Shown here in pieces: positions 10,784 to 22,433 of a stretch of 64,000 nucleotides of DNA; the stretch's first letter is position 1, and every line of letters starts with the position of its first letter. The notes below the pieces were generated by a model. It did no database searches. It saw only the letters and a list, made by a program, of their open reading frames with translations, and was not told the DNA's origin. A program made the translations under genes and the position numbers. This DNA is from Rhodamnia argentea (taxonomy: Eukaryota > Streptophyta > Magnoliopsida > Myrtales > Myrtaceae), in the NCBI RefSeq assembly GCF_020921035.1, contig NC_063152.1:6276001-6340000 (forward strand), read 5' to 3'.

Positions 10784-11035
10784 AGTCAAAGAATCGGGAG
10801 AAGATCTCAGAAATTAGGAGAAAATCTTGGGATATGATACTTTTTGTTTCCATTTATTTTATTTCTCTTATTTCTAAATCCTCAAGATTAGGAAGTAGGA
10901 AATCTTTTTCTTTTTTGTTTTTATTTACTTTCTATAGCATAACTGTCTTAGACTTTATTTATGTGTAATGTTTTCTATAACAATAATAAGAGAATAAGAA
11001 ATACAAGAAATTACTTTTCTTCTTTGAAATCAAAA
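10784..11035 (+). repeat. Copia 3' LTR
   Basis: Similar to 3853-4103 along its whole length. The terminal dinucleotides have decayed (AG instead of TG at the start, CAAAA instead of CAACA at the end). The divergence between the two LTRs indicates an old insertion. The purine-rich tract lies immediately upstream. Confidence 0.85.
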
Positions 11036-11980
11036 CTTTTCATGCACTTGTAATGTTCTGTGCCGACAAGTTGGTGTTCCCCTAATTTGAGAGTCCTAAA
11101 ACTTTAACACTCCCATGAACCAATGATCGAAATTCTTCATTTTATTACCACATAGATTTAGCAATATGAATGTGTATGTCATTACAAGCAACTTACGGAT
11201 CTCTGACGGGAAGTCGGGTTCATTGAACAAAGGTAATTATTAACTCCGGCCAAAACAAAGACATAGCTACTAGCTCCGAAGTTTATATACGTCCACAAAA
11301 TTTTGGCCCATTTCAAATTGAAGTAGCAAGGAGCCGTGTTCAGAGTTCATAAGCTCATAAGATATTAGTATTCAAGTGAACCTCTGTGAATTAGTTGACC
11401 CGTATTTCGAATAATCGTGCCCAGGTTAGCTGGTGTGGCATTTTACGTACCGGTCACAATATATTTTCCCCTTGACATGGACTTGATAAAAGACTAAGCA
11501 ACTTCTGGAAGGTTGCATGCGACTGACTAATCTTTCGAAAGACTTTGAGCCATTTCATATTCTAAGCTTGCCTTAGCTTAAGATAATGACTTCTAAAGTT
11601 GGCGGGATTGCCAGGTTTCAACAAAACATTATCAGCTCAAGGCCTTGGAGCCATTTCATAATATGCAATTGACTTTGAGGGTTGTTTGACCGGACTCCAG
11701 GAATTTTTTAGGAAAACCCGGAACCATAAGCTATTCTTATGACAAAACAATACTTATGAATGCAGAATCCGGGGGCAAAACATTGTTTTTGCTTAAAGAA
11801 TTCCGTCCGGGAGGATCTTGCTCAATAGACTTCGTATCTCTGTTGGTATTCTTTCCTCAAAGCCATGCATTGAGATTTTGAGGTGAGCACCATTAATCCC
11901 AAATTAAATTACACATGTTGAGCTGGCATGGATGATTACATTATAAAACCTGTATCCGACGCGGCATGGCATTGTCGATC
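11036..11980. other. RLK 3' flank, left palindrome arm (unit A)
   Basis: Non-coding. This is the original 3' flank of gene 823-3824, displaced by the Copia element. It matches, in inverted orientation, the 3' flank of the minus-strand paralog (16024-16900 and 14190-14330). It also matches 48946-49889 in unit B and the short piece 22019-22297. No gene is seen in it. Confidence 0.8.
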
Positions 11981-12746
11981 GGCCTAATACCCAAAAAAAC
12001 CTCGAAATTTAGCATTTGTGACAATTACATCCAATTTTTTTTGTCTTATAAAAAACCATCAACTTTTACATTTGTCCCAATTTTACCAATCTAATACACA
12101 AAAAAAAAAAAAAAAACCTTCAACTTTAGCATCTATCTCAATTATATCCGAAACTTTTTTTTGTCTCATAAAAAACCCTTAACTTTTATTTTTATCCCAA
12201 TTTTACCACTATTAGCCTTCCATCCATAATTACCGTTAATTAGTCCTACGTGACTCAAATTTTCTTCAAAATTAGAAAGAGTAAGTTTCAGGAACGACGA
12301 GATTTTAGATCGTTCGTTCAAATATCTTCATGTCTAGTCATTCTTTGAACTGTTAAGCTCTGAAGAGAATACGAAACTTGTATCTCCCGACAATATGTAG
12401 GGGAAGCAAACAACGGAAGAGAAGTTCGAGGCTTTTTTCATGTCGGCTTTGCTAAAGTGTAATTCATTAACGATGTCGAATGCCACATAGGATTAACTCA
12501 CGGTGATTATGGGCGAAAAATTAACGGTGGTAGAATTGGGACAAAAGTAAAAGTTGAAAGTTTTTTGTGAGATAAAAAAAATATTTTGGATATAATTGGG
12601 ATACATACTAAAGTTGAGGTTTTTTTTATACTAGGCCGGTAGAATTGGGATAAAAGTAGAAGTTGAAGGTTTTTTATGAGACAAAAAATGTTTTGGATAT
12701 AATTGTCATAAATGCTAAAGGTGGAGTTTTTTTGAGCTATTGGACC
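11981..12746. mobile_element. foldback DNA transposon, MULE-like (unit A)
   Basis: The ends GGCCTAATAC and (reverse complement of the right end) GGTCCAATAG open two long inverted arms of about 250 bp. Each arm holds two imperfect copies of a roughly 115-bp unit (CAACTTT.G.AT...CCAATT). The flanking sequences ATTGTCGATC and ATTTTCGGTC are diverged copies of one target. The opposite palindrome arm preserves the empty site as TTTGTCGGTT near 14240 (minus strand), giving a 9-10-bp duplication, which fits Mutator-like elements. No transposase; non-autonomous. Confidence 0.75.
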
Positions 12747-14327
12747 ATTTTCGGTCCATATAGGTTAGAACCATGTTTATTCATAGCATATATGTGAGAG
12801 ATGACTTTTGCGCAACACTGTAGCGCGTGAGATCTTAATTTACGATAAACATAACATTATTCAGCATCTTTTACAGTAATTGTGACTTATCACTTTGTTA
12901 ATTGAGCATCCTTTATACCACAGAGTATAAGTTGAAGCACATGAACGAACTTCACTCCTAAAGGCCAAACTTTTCAACACTGCTCGGAATGAATGATGTT
13001 GCAAGGTTAGGAGTTTCTCATATTGTCATACTTCTTTGGTGCTTCTCTGTTGAATGTTGATTAGGATTTGGATCTTAAAACAATCGTTGCTCATCACTAA
13101 TGGCCCTTTTGTTTCGCGAAAAATGCATGATTTGATAGTACCATTTAAAAGAATCAACCAACAAAAAATGTATTCATTATGCCTCAACAATTTCATGCGT
13201 ATACAAGAACGATGATTTTTTTTTTGTTTATTCATTTTTGTAGGCTTTATAAGTGATCGTTTCTAAGAAAAAATATTTTAAAAAATGTGGAATTTTCACC
13301 GAAATAAATAGACCCTAAATACTTAGCAGAAACTAGAAATGGGTTGAGAAAAGCGAGCCAAGGTGTAGCTTCGTGGGTCTAAAATAGGATGTTGAGAATT
13401 GGACTCTAATTTATTTTTCTTTCTGGCCCATCTTTTGCATTTTCTCCCTCGCATTGTTACTCTTTCTCAACTAAACTTTAAGTGGTCATTCATAAGTTTG
13501 GGATTAAACACAATCCAGGTGGTTCGGTTCCAAATCCGGGACCTAGAACCAAATTGGGGAACCGTTCCTAGAAAACCTGGCATAGGAAAACGAACCGGTC
13601 TATCCTACAACTTGCTTGGAACCATATCGGCCAATTCCTGGGTAAAACGAGGAACCTATCCTCCATTTTTTTTTTAAAGTTTTTTGTGTATGGAAAATGA
13701 ATTACCTTTTTATTTATATTTTCAGTTCATACTTTATCTTGGTATGACCTTCCTTTTCATCTTTTTCCTTTTGAGTTGTTAACTTGTTAACAAATCAATT
13801 TCTTGAAAATATGTATAGGCTCGCCTTATCGAAGCCTGTTCAAAATTGGTTAAAAATGGCTTGATCTGTTTGGTTCTTGGACAAAACAAATTGGTCAAGG
13901 CTTGATTCGAAGGCAACCAAACATGGTCGGTTCCTAGGCTTTCAACCAAACCGGCAAGGCCAGCTCCCGACGGTTCCCAAGTTGAATGTGAATTGTTGCT
14001 TAACCTTAGATAAACTTAAAATCATTACAACCAACTTTCTGTTGTACCAAACATGCCATTGAGATTTAAAGAGGATCATAGGATGGACAACAAGGACAAT
14101 TTTTCCTACATCAGTCGAAAGTGCAGATACTAAAATCTCACGTGCTATAGAGTGTTGTGCAGAAGTCACCTCTCATATCTATGCTGTCCATCTCTAATAT
14201 CCTATGAATGAATATGGTTCTAACCTATATCAACCGACAAACCATGCCACATCGAATACGTGTTTTATAATGTAATCATCCGTGCCAGCCCAACACGTGT
14301 AATTTAACGTGGGTTTAATGATGCTCA
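12747..14327. other. centre of the palindrome, non-coding (unit A)
   Basis: Homology between the two arms continues to about 12840 on the left and from about 14120 on the right; the bases between are the unpaired centre. A GGTTCC/GAACC-rich stretch at about 13500-13990 looks like a decayed repeat, but I could not define its ends. No convincing gene. Bases 14272-14276 (gtaat) are the empty target of the unit-B insertion at 52190. Confidence 0.55.
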
Positions 14328-16023
14328 TGTGACGACTTGGATTTTTTGTCAAATTAAGTTTACGAGCGGAATAGTTAATTTGGGCTTGGATAGGTGAGGA
14401 ACAACAATTGGAAATTGTACTTTTGGGACTTTAGTCGACGGCGCGGAAATATATTGACGAAAGGAAGAGGGTGCCTTTTTCGGTTCATAAAGTTTAATTA
14501 TATGAGAAATTAGAGCAACTAGTAAAATTGCATCTAGTGGGCCGAAGGACAAGTGGGATTGTGCATGGAGGACACTTGACAAGCATGCAATCAACCTTCC
14601 ATCCACTATAAAATGCTCAATTTCTCTCTCCTCTCTCGTTGGTGCTTGAAATCTTCATGAAAACTCTCAAGAACTCTCTTACTCTCTCTCTTTTTCTCTT
14701 GCCCGAAAGCTCTCTCACCCTCTTCCTCTCACCGACTCGACCTCCCTCTCTAATTCTTCTTTGATTATTGGTTTTGCGTGTGCCAAAGAGGAGAAGGTCG
14801 CGCTCGAGCTTGCAGCGCGGTGGTTCGGGATCGTTTTCATGTTTGGTCAAGAGGCGAGTAAAATTTCTAATTCTTTAATCATCGGTTGTCCATCCTGTTT
14901 GCATGTCTTAGATTCTAGTAGAATAGATATCCTTGAGGCTTGGGTGAACTGGATTGGTGGTTGGTTCATCGCAAAAGGCAACGTATTGATGGTTCGGGCG
15001 CATAGGACCCGAGGTAGAAGTGTGGGCGCGAACGGCCCCTAAACTTGTTTGCATGTCACAGATTCTAGCTAGATAAGGTTCTCTTGGTGTCGGATTTGTG
15101 AATTTGGAGGACGGATCATTGAAATTGAGTGACGAATAGCTTGGCCGAGAGAGGACATGTTCGGTTTTGGAGGTATTAGTGCACGATGGACTTTTAAATG
15201 GTTTGCATGTAATCGCTATTGCTTGAGTAGCCTTTGTTTGGTTCTGAATTGGTTGAGTTGATGGTTTAATTTAGTACGACAAGTGATGATTTGCGGATGG
15301 GTGGTGAAGGATTGATGGCCGAGAAGGCCTAGGGGGTTGAATTCGAGTTGTTTGATGAGGTTTAGCATCGATAGTCCTCTATGTGACCCTTTGTTTCATT
15401 TATTAGTCGATTATTTGATCTATGGCTTGTTATTTCTGGCTATGTTTGTGAATGACCTTAATATGGCTAGGTCGGATGGACAGAAAGTTTATATATGGAG
15501 ATGCCGAATGTGATATCTGGCATGTATCCAGTGATTGACGATTCCGATAGTTGGCATTTTAGACATTGTACTTGCTGAGCTTATAACTGACCCTCATTGG
15601 TTGTAATCTTTTTAGATTTAGCTAGCCAGTAAGGATGGCGGAGAAGGGCAGAGGACATGCTATGTTGGTGGTATCGATGGATGATGAGATTATGGATCGG
15701 GAGTAGTAACCTTTTGTAGACTCCCAGCTGTTGTCCTTTGCTAAAGAAGATGTAATTGACTGGTTATCTATATAAATGAAATCAGTTATTATGGTAATAT
15801 GTGTATTTGTTTTATGTGTTATATGTGAATGTTTGCATCACGGGGTTAGTGAACCTTATAAGGCTATACCTTCTAGGCGGCATGTCTATCCGTTGAATGC
15901 ACTAGTTGATGGCCTGACTTGTTTGTTTACATAGTATTCCACATACGCCAAATATTATATGTAATATTAGATTAAAGACGAGGACGAGTACGTACTAAGT
16001 AAGTGGTACCCTGGGACGTCACA
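14328..16023. mobile_element. 1.7-kb solo LTR (unit A)
   Basis: It begins TGTGACGAC and ends GGGACGTCACA, with flanks gctca/gctct (4 of 5). The opposite palindrome arm (near 11880) has the uninterrupted sequence, proving insertion. A TATA box (TATAAAA, 14608-14614) is followed by a long CT-rich leader, a typical LTR promoter layout. No pol. A short ATG frame near 15636 is only weakly like the ORF of the other LTRs. Confidence 0.8.
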
Positions 16024-16923
16024 GCTCTCCTCATCATCTCTATGCATGACTCTAGGGAAAGGATTCCAATTGGGATACCAAGCCCTGTGGCGAGTAGTAA
16101 CCTCATGGATGAATTTCTTCTTGCAGAGAAGTTTTATAATCCAGCTAGCCAGAGAAAGTGTTTTGTCTTAGGATGCTGCATTGATCAGTATTGTTTTGTT
16201 AAAGACTAGATTATGGTTCTGCTTTTTCCTAGAAAAATCCTGGAGTACAGTCAAAAAACACTTGGCGCTCAAAAGTCAATTGTAGATTACGAAAAGGCTC
16301 CAAGGCCTAGAGATGATAATGTTTTCTTAAAACCTTGCAATCCTGCCAACTTTAGAATTCATTTTTTAACCTATGTCAAGCTTAGAATCTGAAATAGCTG
16401 AACGTCTTTCGAAAGGTTAGTCAGTCGCATGTAACCTTCCAGATGTTTCTTAGTCTTTTATCAAGTCCCTGTCAAGGGGGAAAAAACTTATGACAGGTAC
16501 AGAAAATGCCACACCAAATAACCTGGGCACGCTTATTCGAAATATACAGGTCAACTGTTTCTCAGAGGTTCACTTGAATACTGTTATCTTATGAGCTTAT
16601 GAACACTGAACACGACTCCTCGCTAACTCAATTTGAAAGAGGCCAAAATTTTGTGGACGTATTTAAACTTCTGAGCTAGTAACTATGTCTTTGTTTTGGC
16701 CAGAGTTAATAATTACCTTTGTTCAATGAATCCCATTTCCTGTCAGAGATCTGTAAGTTGCCTGTCATGAAGTACACGTTCATATTGCAAAATCTATGTG
16801 ACAATAACAATGCAGAATTCCGATCTGTGTTAAAGTTTTAGGACTCTCAAATTGAGTGAGTACCGAACTTTTGGCACAGAATATTACAAGTGCAAGAAAA
16901 CAATAAAGAAAAAATGTTGATCA
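16024..16923. other. RLK 3' flank, right palindrome arm (unit A)
   Basis: Inverted counterpart of 11036-11890; the 3' flank of the minus-strand RLK pseudogene. Matching landmarks include CACTTGTAAT, GAGAGTCCTAAAACTTTAAC and TTATCAAGTCC read on opposite strands. No gene is seen. Confidence 0.75.
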
Positions 16924-19910
16924 TCATCTTCCTTTGACCACAGAATTCGTGATGGTGTTCGTGGACAAGATGCATTCCCACTGCGACTTGATATCGTGAC
17001 TCGGCATTTCACTTTTGAAGGTGAATGTAGGCGTTCTTGGCTGAGGAAGTTCTGACTCACCGCTCAGCATCAGGACTACAGATGACATGTTGGGTCGGTC
17101 GGTTGTGTGGTCCTGCACACACAGAAGCCCGACCTGAATGCATCTCATCACTTCTGATGGCGAACAAGTATGAACAATTGCTTCATCTGTTAGGTCTAGT
17201 CTAGTATCTTTGCTCCTCAACTGCCATGCCTGTAAGAATTAGAGATCATATGGCGCATACATAGCCGAAAAGATTTACAGAAGATCACTCGAAAATGTAT
17301 TCCTTGCACTTGCATAAGAAAGAAGATTGAAATGCTGGCCTTGGTAGCGTAACCTCGTGTTCTTTTTGCCAGAGACGATCTCAAGTAGCAACACACCGAA
17401 GCTCTAGACGACAGACTTCTCAGAAAATATCCCTCCAATGGCATAATCAGGAGACATCTGTCCTCTGCAATTGATTTGGTCATGTTAATCACTCAAGTTA
17501 TAGAGTTTCCTTATTGAACTGATTTTCCAGTGGCAAGGCTTGAAAACTTACAGCGTTCCAACAACTTTGTGAGTATTTAGCAGAACTTGAGTGCCTTTGA
17601 AGATCTGCGCCAGCCCAAAGTCTGAAATTTTTGGGTTCATTTTCTCATCCAAGAGAATATTGCTTGCCTTCAAATCTCGATGGATAACTCGAAGGTAAGA
17701 ATCTCGACTGAGGTACAGAAGCCCAGTTGCGATCCCTCGAATGATCCCGAAACATATATCCCAGTTGAGTTCTGCTTTCCTTCTTGAATCTAAGCAAGGA
17801 AGAAAACGAAAAGAATTCGTAACTTGAAGTACTACTAAAATCTATATCATTCTCATCAGCACAAGCATGACTTGAAGAAAGTGAGACCAACCAAAAAGTA
17901 AGGTGTCTAAGCTTTTGTTTGGCAAGTATCCATATACTAAAATTTTTTCTTCTCCTTCGATGCAGCAACCCATGAGTCTGACGAGATTTTGATGCTGAAG
18001 CTTTGATATTAGAATGATCTCATTCTTAAACTCTTCCATGCCTTGGCCTGAGCTACTGGAAAGTCTTTTGACGGCTATCTCCTTTCCATCGTTCAGCTTT
18101 CCCGGTTTCCGAACTCATAGAAGTATCAGACCTGTTATAATGTCATAAAATTTTCAAAAACAAACATTTTAGAGAAGGCTTTTACCCTATAAACGGGGCC
18201 AAACCCTCCTTGGCCAAGTTGTTTGTTGCAACAAAGTTGCTTGTCGCAAGAAGTAAGTTACTAAAATTGAACATCGTCAATTCAGATGCATCATCTTGCT
18301 TCAGCTGATCTTTCCATGCGACATTTCTCCTGCTTTATCTTTTATACACCGTGAATCAAGAGCCTTACGTATTTTGGTAATGTTTCTAGAATACATTTAA
18401 TGTGACGTTAAGCATTAGATAAGAATTATTCGTACCTCTTTCGCTAGCTCTCCACTTGCAAAGACCAAAAATTGCAGCTCCTACGAACATGATGCCGACC
18501 ACTGTACTCACACTGATGATAAGTTTTGTTTGTACCGACATGCCTGACATGAGAAAAGAATTGGAAGATATGTAATACTGTTCAAGTGATACTCATTGTA
18601 GGGAAACCTCTGATACCTGTATTGTCATGTGCGACCCGAACGTGTACATCTTGCCCAGCTGTTGAAAACTCCTGCATATCGATCAGATCTTTAGCCCAGA
18701 CCAAGCACCCTATTGTGCCGTCATAAGAATAAGCCAAGCAAGAACAATTATTCAGGCACCAGCTTTGGCATCCTCCTCCATCTCCAATGTCTGATAAGTA
18801 TTCCGCAGAATCAGGCACTTTCATCCGGTTCATTTGCACAGAGACATCTTTCTTCACCTGCATCGAAGCAGACCTGCTTGTGTTCTTCTGACAATTCAAT
18901 TCTGTTTCTCTGATGCACCCTCTGGTCCAATTCCTGCTGTTCCATTCTTCTTTGGATCTCGGCATAAACCCCTTTACACAACGGCAGATAGGAGAGTTTA
19001 GTGAGTTGCAGAGGCCAAAAGTACTGCAAGTTCCATAAACTTCGCAACTGTTGCTTCGTGCCACCCAATTTGTCGACCAACTCTTGGATCCATAATCCCA
19101 TTTTATTAATGCTAGAATTCCTCCAGGTGAAATGAAGCCATAAGCAAGCAAAGAGTTGTTATTAGTATCAGCAGAGAAATAAGTGGTTCCCTGCTGAGGA
19201 TCTTGCTGGAGATCATACCCACTAAAACATGAGGAGTCCATTTCTGGTATGCCGATGAAAGTCGATTTATCCCATGGGCCACTTCTCTAATAAGGGCTTG
19301 AGCCACTCCAAGTGAAAAGTTGCGGCGGTGTCTCCAACTGAATCCCAGTGACAAGATATCCAGAAGATGGATCATTGTCGTTTTTCCAGCAAACTAAGTA
19401 CTGTCTCTCTCCGGTTCTGTTGTTTAGTCCTATCTTCACGTTTGGTAGAAGAGTATCGGTTGGATCATCAAGGCTTGCCCATATTTCAACAGAATTCCTG
19501 TCCTGTAGAACAAAGTTTCCACCATCTTCAAGCATTGCTGTGCTATTATTTGAGTGGACAGAAACATTGGTGGACCATGCTATGTTCTGTTGCTCATCCA
19601 CAAGCTTCAGATTCCCGTCACTGCCCATAGTTAATTTTGCAGATTGATCTGAATGGGCAAGCGGTGTATCCCTGTTGACGACCCGGAAAATCTTGGTTGG
19701 GGTCATGCTCTTGTACCATATGCCCACATATTGATTTGCTGATCCATTAGGGGTGAAGAAGCCGAGCTCGAAGATTTAACCGGAGGAGACAAGAGTTTGC
19801 TTGTGAAAGAGTGGTTCGGCTGCAGCGATGTTAAAAACTGCAGTGCTCTGATGTGCCTGAAGAAGGAAGAAGATGACCAAGGAAGAGTAGAGACCAATCA
19901 TAACTAGCAT
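16924..19910 (-). pseudogene. S-domain RLK pseudogene (unit A, right arm)
   Basis: Same seven-exon layout as the complete genes, on the minus strand from ATG 19910 to the stop at 16924. Exon lengths are conserved where measurable (exon 7 17229-16924, exon 6 17464-17314, exon 5 17789-17552, exon 4 18102-17892). Lesions: Gln to stop at 19776-19778 (TAA), Trp to stop at 19287-19289 (TAG), a one-base deletion in exon 3 near 18225 before the glycine loop, the exon-4 acceptor AG changed to CG (18103-18104), a Tyr to stop in exon 6 (17404-17406), and a GC instead of GT donor after exon 6. Also RVVNRD for WVANRD. HRD, DFG and the C-terminal exon remain readable. It cannot make the receptor. Confidence 0.9.
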
Positions 19911-20345
19911 AGCAATCGTAGTGCGTGAATGACCACCAAAAGGAAACCTAGTGCGTTCAGGCGTCGGTTCCTTGAGAATGTTAAAAGGCTCCCAGTTCTT
20001 CGCTTTTCCTTTTTGCCTGCAGGTTTGAAAGGAAGACAAGATTTCTGCAAACCAAAGCGCGTTGCCACAGGTGTGAGGTCATAAGTCCTTTTGGAGATGG
20101 CTTCAAAGGCTTTGTTATTGAACAAATACGTTTTATATTGGAAGCTGATGATGCCTGTCCCAGTTCAAATGCATTCCCAATATTGCAAGAGATCATGATG
20201 ACATTGGCGTTTGACCACTCAGTATCGATTATGCCATAGCAGGTTCATTGTGGGTCAAATGGGGGCTTATAAAAAGAGAACTGTTTTTGGACATTGGCAT
20301 TCCTCTCTTGGCCGTTGTTCAAAGTTGACTAAACCCAGGACAAAT
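19911..20345 (-). promoter_or_regulatory. promoter and leader of the minus-strand RLK pseudogene
   Basis: Homologous to 165-822 in inverse orientation. A TATA box (TTTTTATAAG on the minus strand, 20266-20275) is better than that of the intact copies. W-box cores lie at 20253-20258 (TTGACC on the minus strand) and 20325-20330 (TTGACT on the plus strand). The leader keeps an upstream ORF starting at 20196. Homology with the plus-strand copies ends at about 20365, after ACACATGAGAG. Confidence 0.6.
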
Positions 20346-20360
20346 AACACATGAGAGGTC

Positions 20361-21096
20361 GAAGTCACTTCTGATGAAACTTGGCCATATGTTTCTGTTA
20401 ATGCACTAGCCCAAGCTTCTTGTTCAATGAAGCTAAATGAGTTCATACCAATTCTGTTTAAGGATTACATGGCTCCGATTTTGATCACTAGCTGATATTA
20501 GCATTCCATTCACGCAATGCTCATCCGAATTGAATTGTTCAGTTATTCAAGCTTCTCGACACTATCTCTTTTGTTTCCTTGTCTTAGATAACTAAGAATA
20601 ATTTTATGTCTGTAACAAAGCAATCTAATTTCCACAAGGCATAGATGACTTCAATAACAATTGTGGAGAAGATAGATCGTATCTATGAATTATCTGGAAG
20701 TACTTTTTGCTGCACCAATGCTCATGCTTCTTATGTGGGAACTTAGTCTATCTTTGGTAATGAATCTTTCGTCCAAAAGACCAGAAAATCATGTCTTCAT
20801 AACACTACAGGTTCTGTGGTGATTACTTGGTAGTTCTTCTCAATGATACCAACAGTTCTGGCTATTCCAAATCAGAAAAATTCCTGCGTCGATTATGTTC
20901 TGTCAAAAAAGAATATATTTCAAACCCCTACTTTGCAGCCTAAAATTCATGCAAAAAAAGTGGAGCAGTTCATTCACCCTTTTGTTCAGGGCGGACTAAA
21001 GCCATACTTGAATTGAATAAACACTAATATATTAGAAAGCAGCATCAAAATCTTCTCCAAAGCAAGCAAAATAAAAATGAAGAAAAAAAATAGCCG
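20361..21096. other. non-coding spacer
   Basis: Left part (to about 20647) matches unit B up to the Copia insertion at 61378; the uninterrupted site GATGACTTC/AATAAC is here. The rest is the 3' flank of the RLK fragment. No gene or RNA recognised. Confidence 0.6.
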
Positions 21097-21834
21097 TCAT
21101 CTTCCTTCGACCAATGTATCAGTGACAGTGTTAACAGACCAGATGCTTTCTTCCTGTGATGGAATAGAACGATCTGGCATTTCGGCTTGGAAAGTGAATA
21201 TAGGCTGTCTCGGCTGAGGCAGATCTGACTCGCCACTTAACATCAGAACCACATTCGACATGTCTGGTCTGTTTGTGGGATGGTCCTGAACACAGAGAAG
21301 CCCAACATGGATGCATCTTATTACCTCCCATGGAGAGCTAACAGCAATTGCTTCATCTGTTAGGTCGAATGCTTTTCCATCACTCCATAATTGCCACGCC
21401 TATAAGAGAGAACACTGTCATGATATCGCAGGGAACTTAAAATACTGATTAAGGTTGGAATTTGAGACTTACGAGGGAAAGGAGATTCAGATGTTGGCCC
21501 TGGTCATAAAGGGCTGTGTTCTTTTTGCCGCTAACGATCTCCAGAAGGAACACTCCAAAGCTATAGACATCGGACCTTTCGGAAAAAATCCCGCCCATGG
21601 CATGCTCAGGAGACATAGAGCCACTGCATAAACAGAGGGCATCGTTGTGTTAAACCAATCATTTCAGTCTGCTTGAAAGAATTGACTCAATAAACTGATA
21701 ATTCAAATAGGCCTAGAGAGCTTACAGTGTTCCAACAATTTTCTGGGTGTTCACCCAAAACCTGAGTGCCCTCAAACATTCGAGCCAGCCCAAAGTCCGA
21801 AATTTTTGGGTTCATCTTTTCATCCAAGAGGATT
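21097..21834 (-). pseudogene. S-domain RLK 3' fragment (kinase C-lobe)
   Basis: Three kinase exons survive: activation segment ([18 protein letters not shown], about 21834-21727), exon 6 ([19 protein letters not shown], about 21625-21470) and the last exon (about 21402-21097, WQLWSDGKAFDL ... CVQDHPTNRPDM, stop at 21097-21099). A one-base insertion near 21762 shifts the frame after GTQVL. The exon is cut off at 21834, where LTR-like sequence begins, so the N-lobe and all extracellular exons are missing. It is more diverged from the other copies than they are from each other. Confidence 0.8.
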
Positions 21835-22018
21835 AAAAATCCTAAGTCGCAGAGACTGAGATTTCGAGACTCAATCGAAACCGAACGACATTTCGAAAAT
21901 CGTCCAAAATTCGTCACTTACGTCCTTACGATCCAAAATTTGCACAAATTGAAATTCAATTTTCTTTCTTTTATTGAATTCGGGCAATTTACAAATTCCA
22001 AATTTTCAGGGCGTCACA
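21835..22018 (-). mobile_element. LTR fragment at a rearrangement junction
   Basis: About 184 bp that, read on the minus strand, begin TGTGACGCCCTGAAAATTTG, an LTR-like start resembling the other TGTGACG LTRs here. It abuts the truncated kinase exon on one side and an RLK 3'-flank fragment on the other. Probably a broken LTR at the breakpoint; family not determinable. Confidence 0.4.
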
Positions 22019-22433
22019 AGTCGTGTTCAGAGTTCATAAGCTCATAAGATATTAGTATTCAAGCGAACCTCTGCGAATCAGTTGACCTGTATTTCGAATA
22101 ATCGTGCCCACGTTAGCTGGTGTGGCATTTCTGTACCAGTCACAAGATATTTTCCCCTTTGACAGGGACTTGATAAAAAACTAGGCAACTTCTGGGAGGT
22201 TGCATGCCACTGACTAACCTTTCGAAAGACTTTGACCCATTTCATATTCTAAGCTTGCCTTAGGTTAGATAATGACTCCTAAAGTTGGCAGGATTGCATA
22301 AATCTTTTCTTCCTTCCAAATCTGCAGGCAAAAAGGAAAAGCGAAGAACTGGGAGCCTTTTAACATTCTCAAGGGACCGACGCCAGAACGCACTAGGTTT
22401 CCTTTTGGTGGTCATTCACGCATTACGATTACT
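22019..22433 (+). promoter_or_regulatory. rearranged upstream region of the RLK at 22434
   Basis: Bases 22019-22297 are homologous to 11335-11613, the 3' flank of the sister gene. At about 22298 the sequence switches to the middle of the RLK leader (AAATCTTTTCTTCCTTCC...), which runs to the ATG. The usual promoter, the TATA and W-box region and the upstream ORF start are therefore missing. The short shared GCA at the join suggests an illegitimate recombination. Confidence 0.75.

Larger units (their letters stand above)
3853..11035 (+). mobile_element. defective Ty1/Copia element carrying a nested solo LTR (unit A)
   Basis: A Copia retrotransposon bounded by two similar LTRs of about 251 bp (3853-4103 and 10784-11035). 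It has a primer-binding site at 4104, a purine-rich tract just before the 3' LTR (GAGGGGGGAG), and gag, protease, integrase, then partial reverse transcriptase and RNase H in that order, which is the Copia order. Most of reverse transcriptase and the start of RNase H are deleted, and a 3.0-kb solo LTR sits inside RNase H. Many stops and frameshifts; it cannot be autonomous. The same element at the same place follows the RLK at 38732, and a stump of it follows the RLK at 22434. Confidence 0.9.

Noticed and set aside
10774..10968. Frame spanning the Copia 3' LTR (also 48648-48878)
   Set aside because: It lies within LTR sequence after the polyprotein stop; no coding evidence.
13399..13677. 92-codon frame in the palindrome centre
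   Set aside because: Not conserved in the unit-B counterpart beyond repeat-like GGTTCC sequence; no domain.
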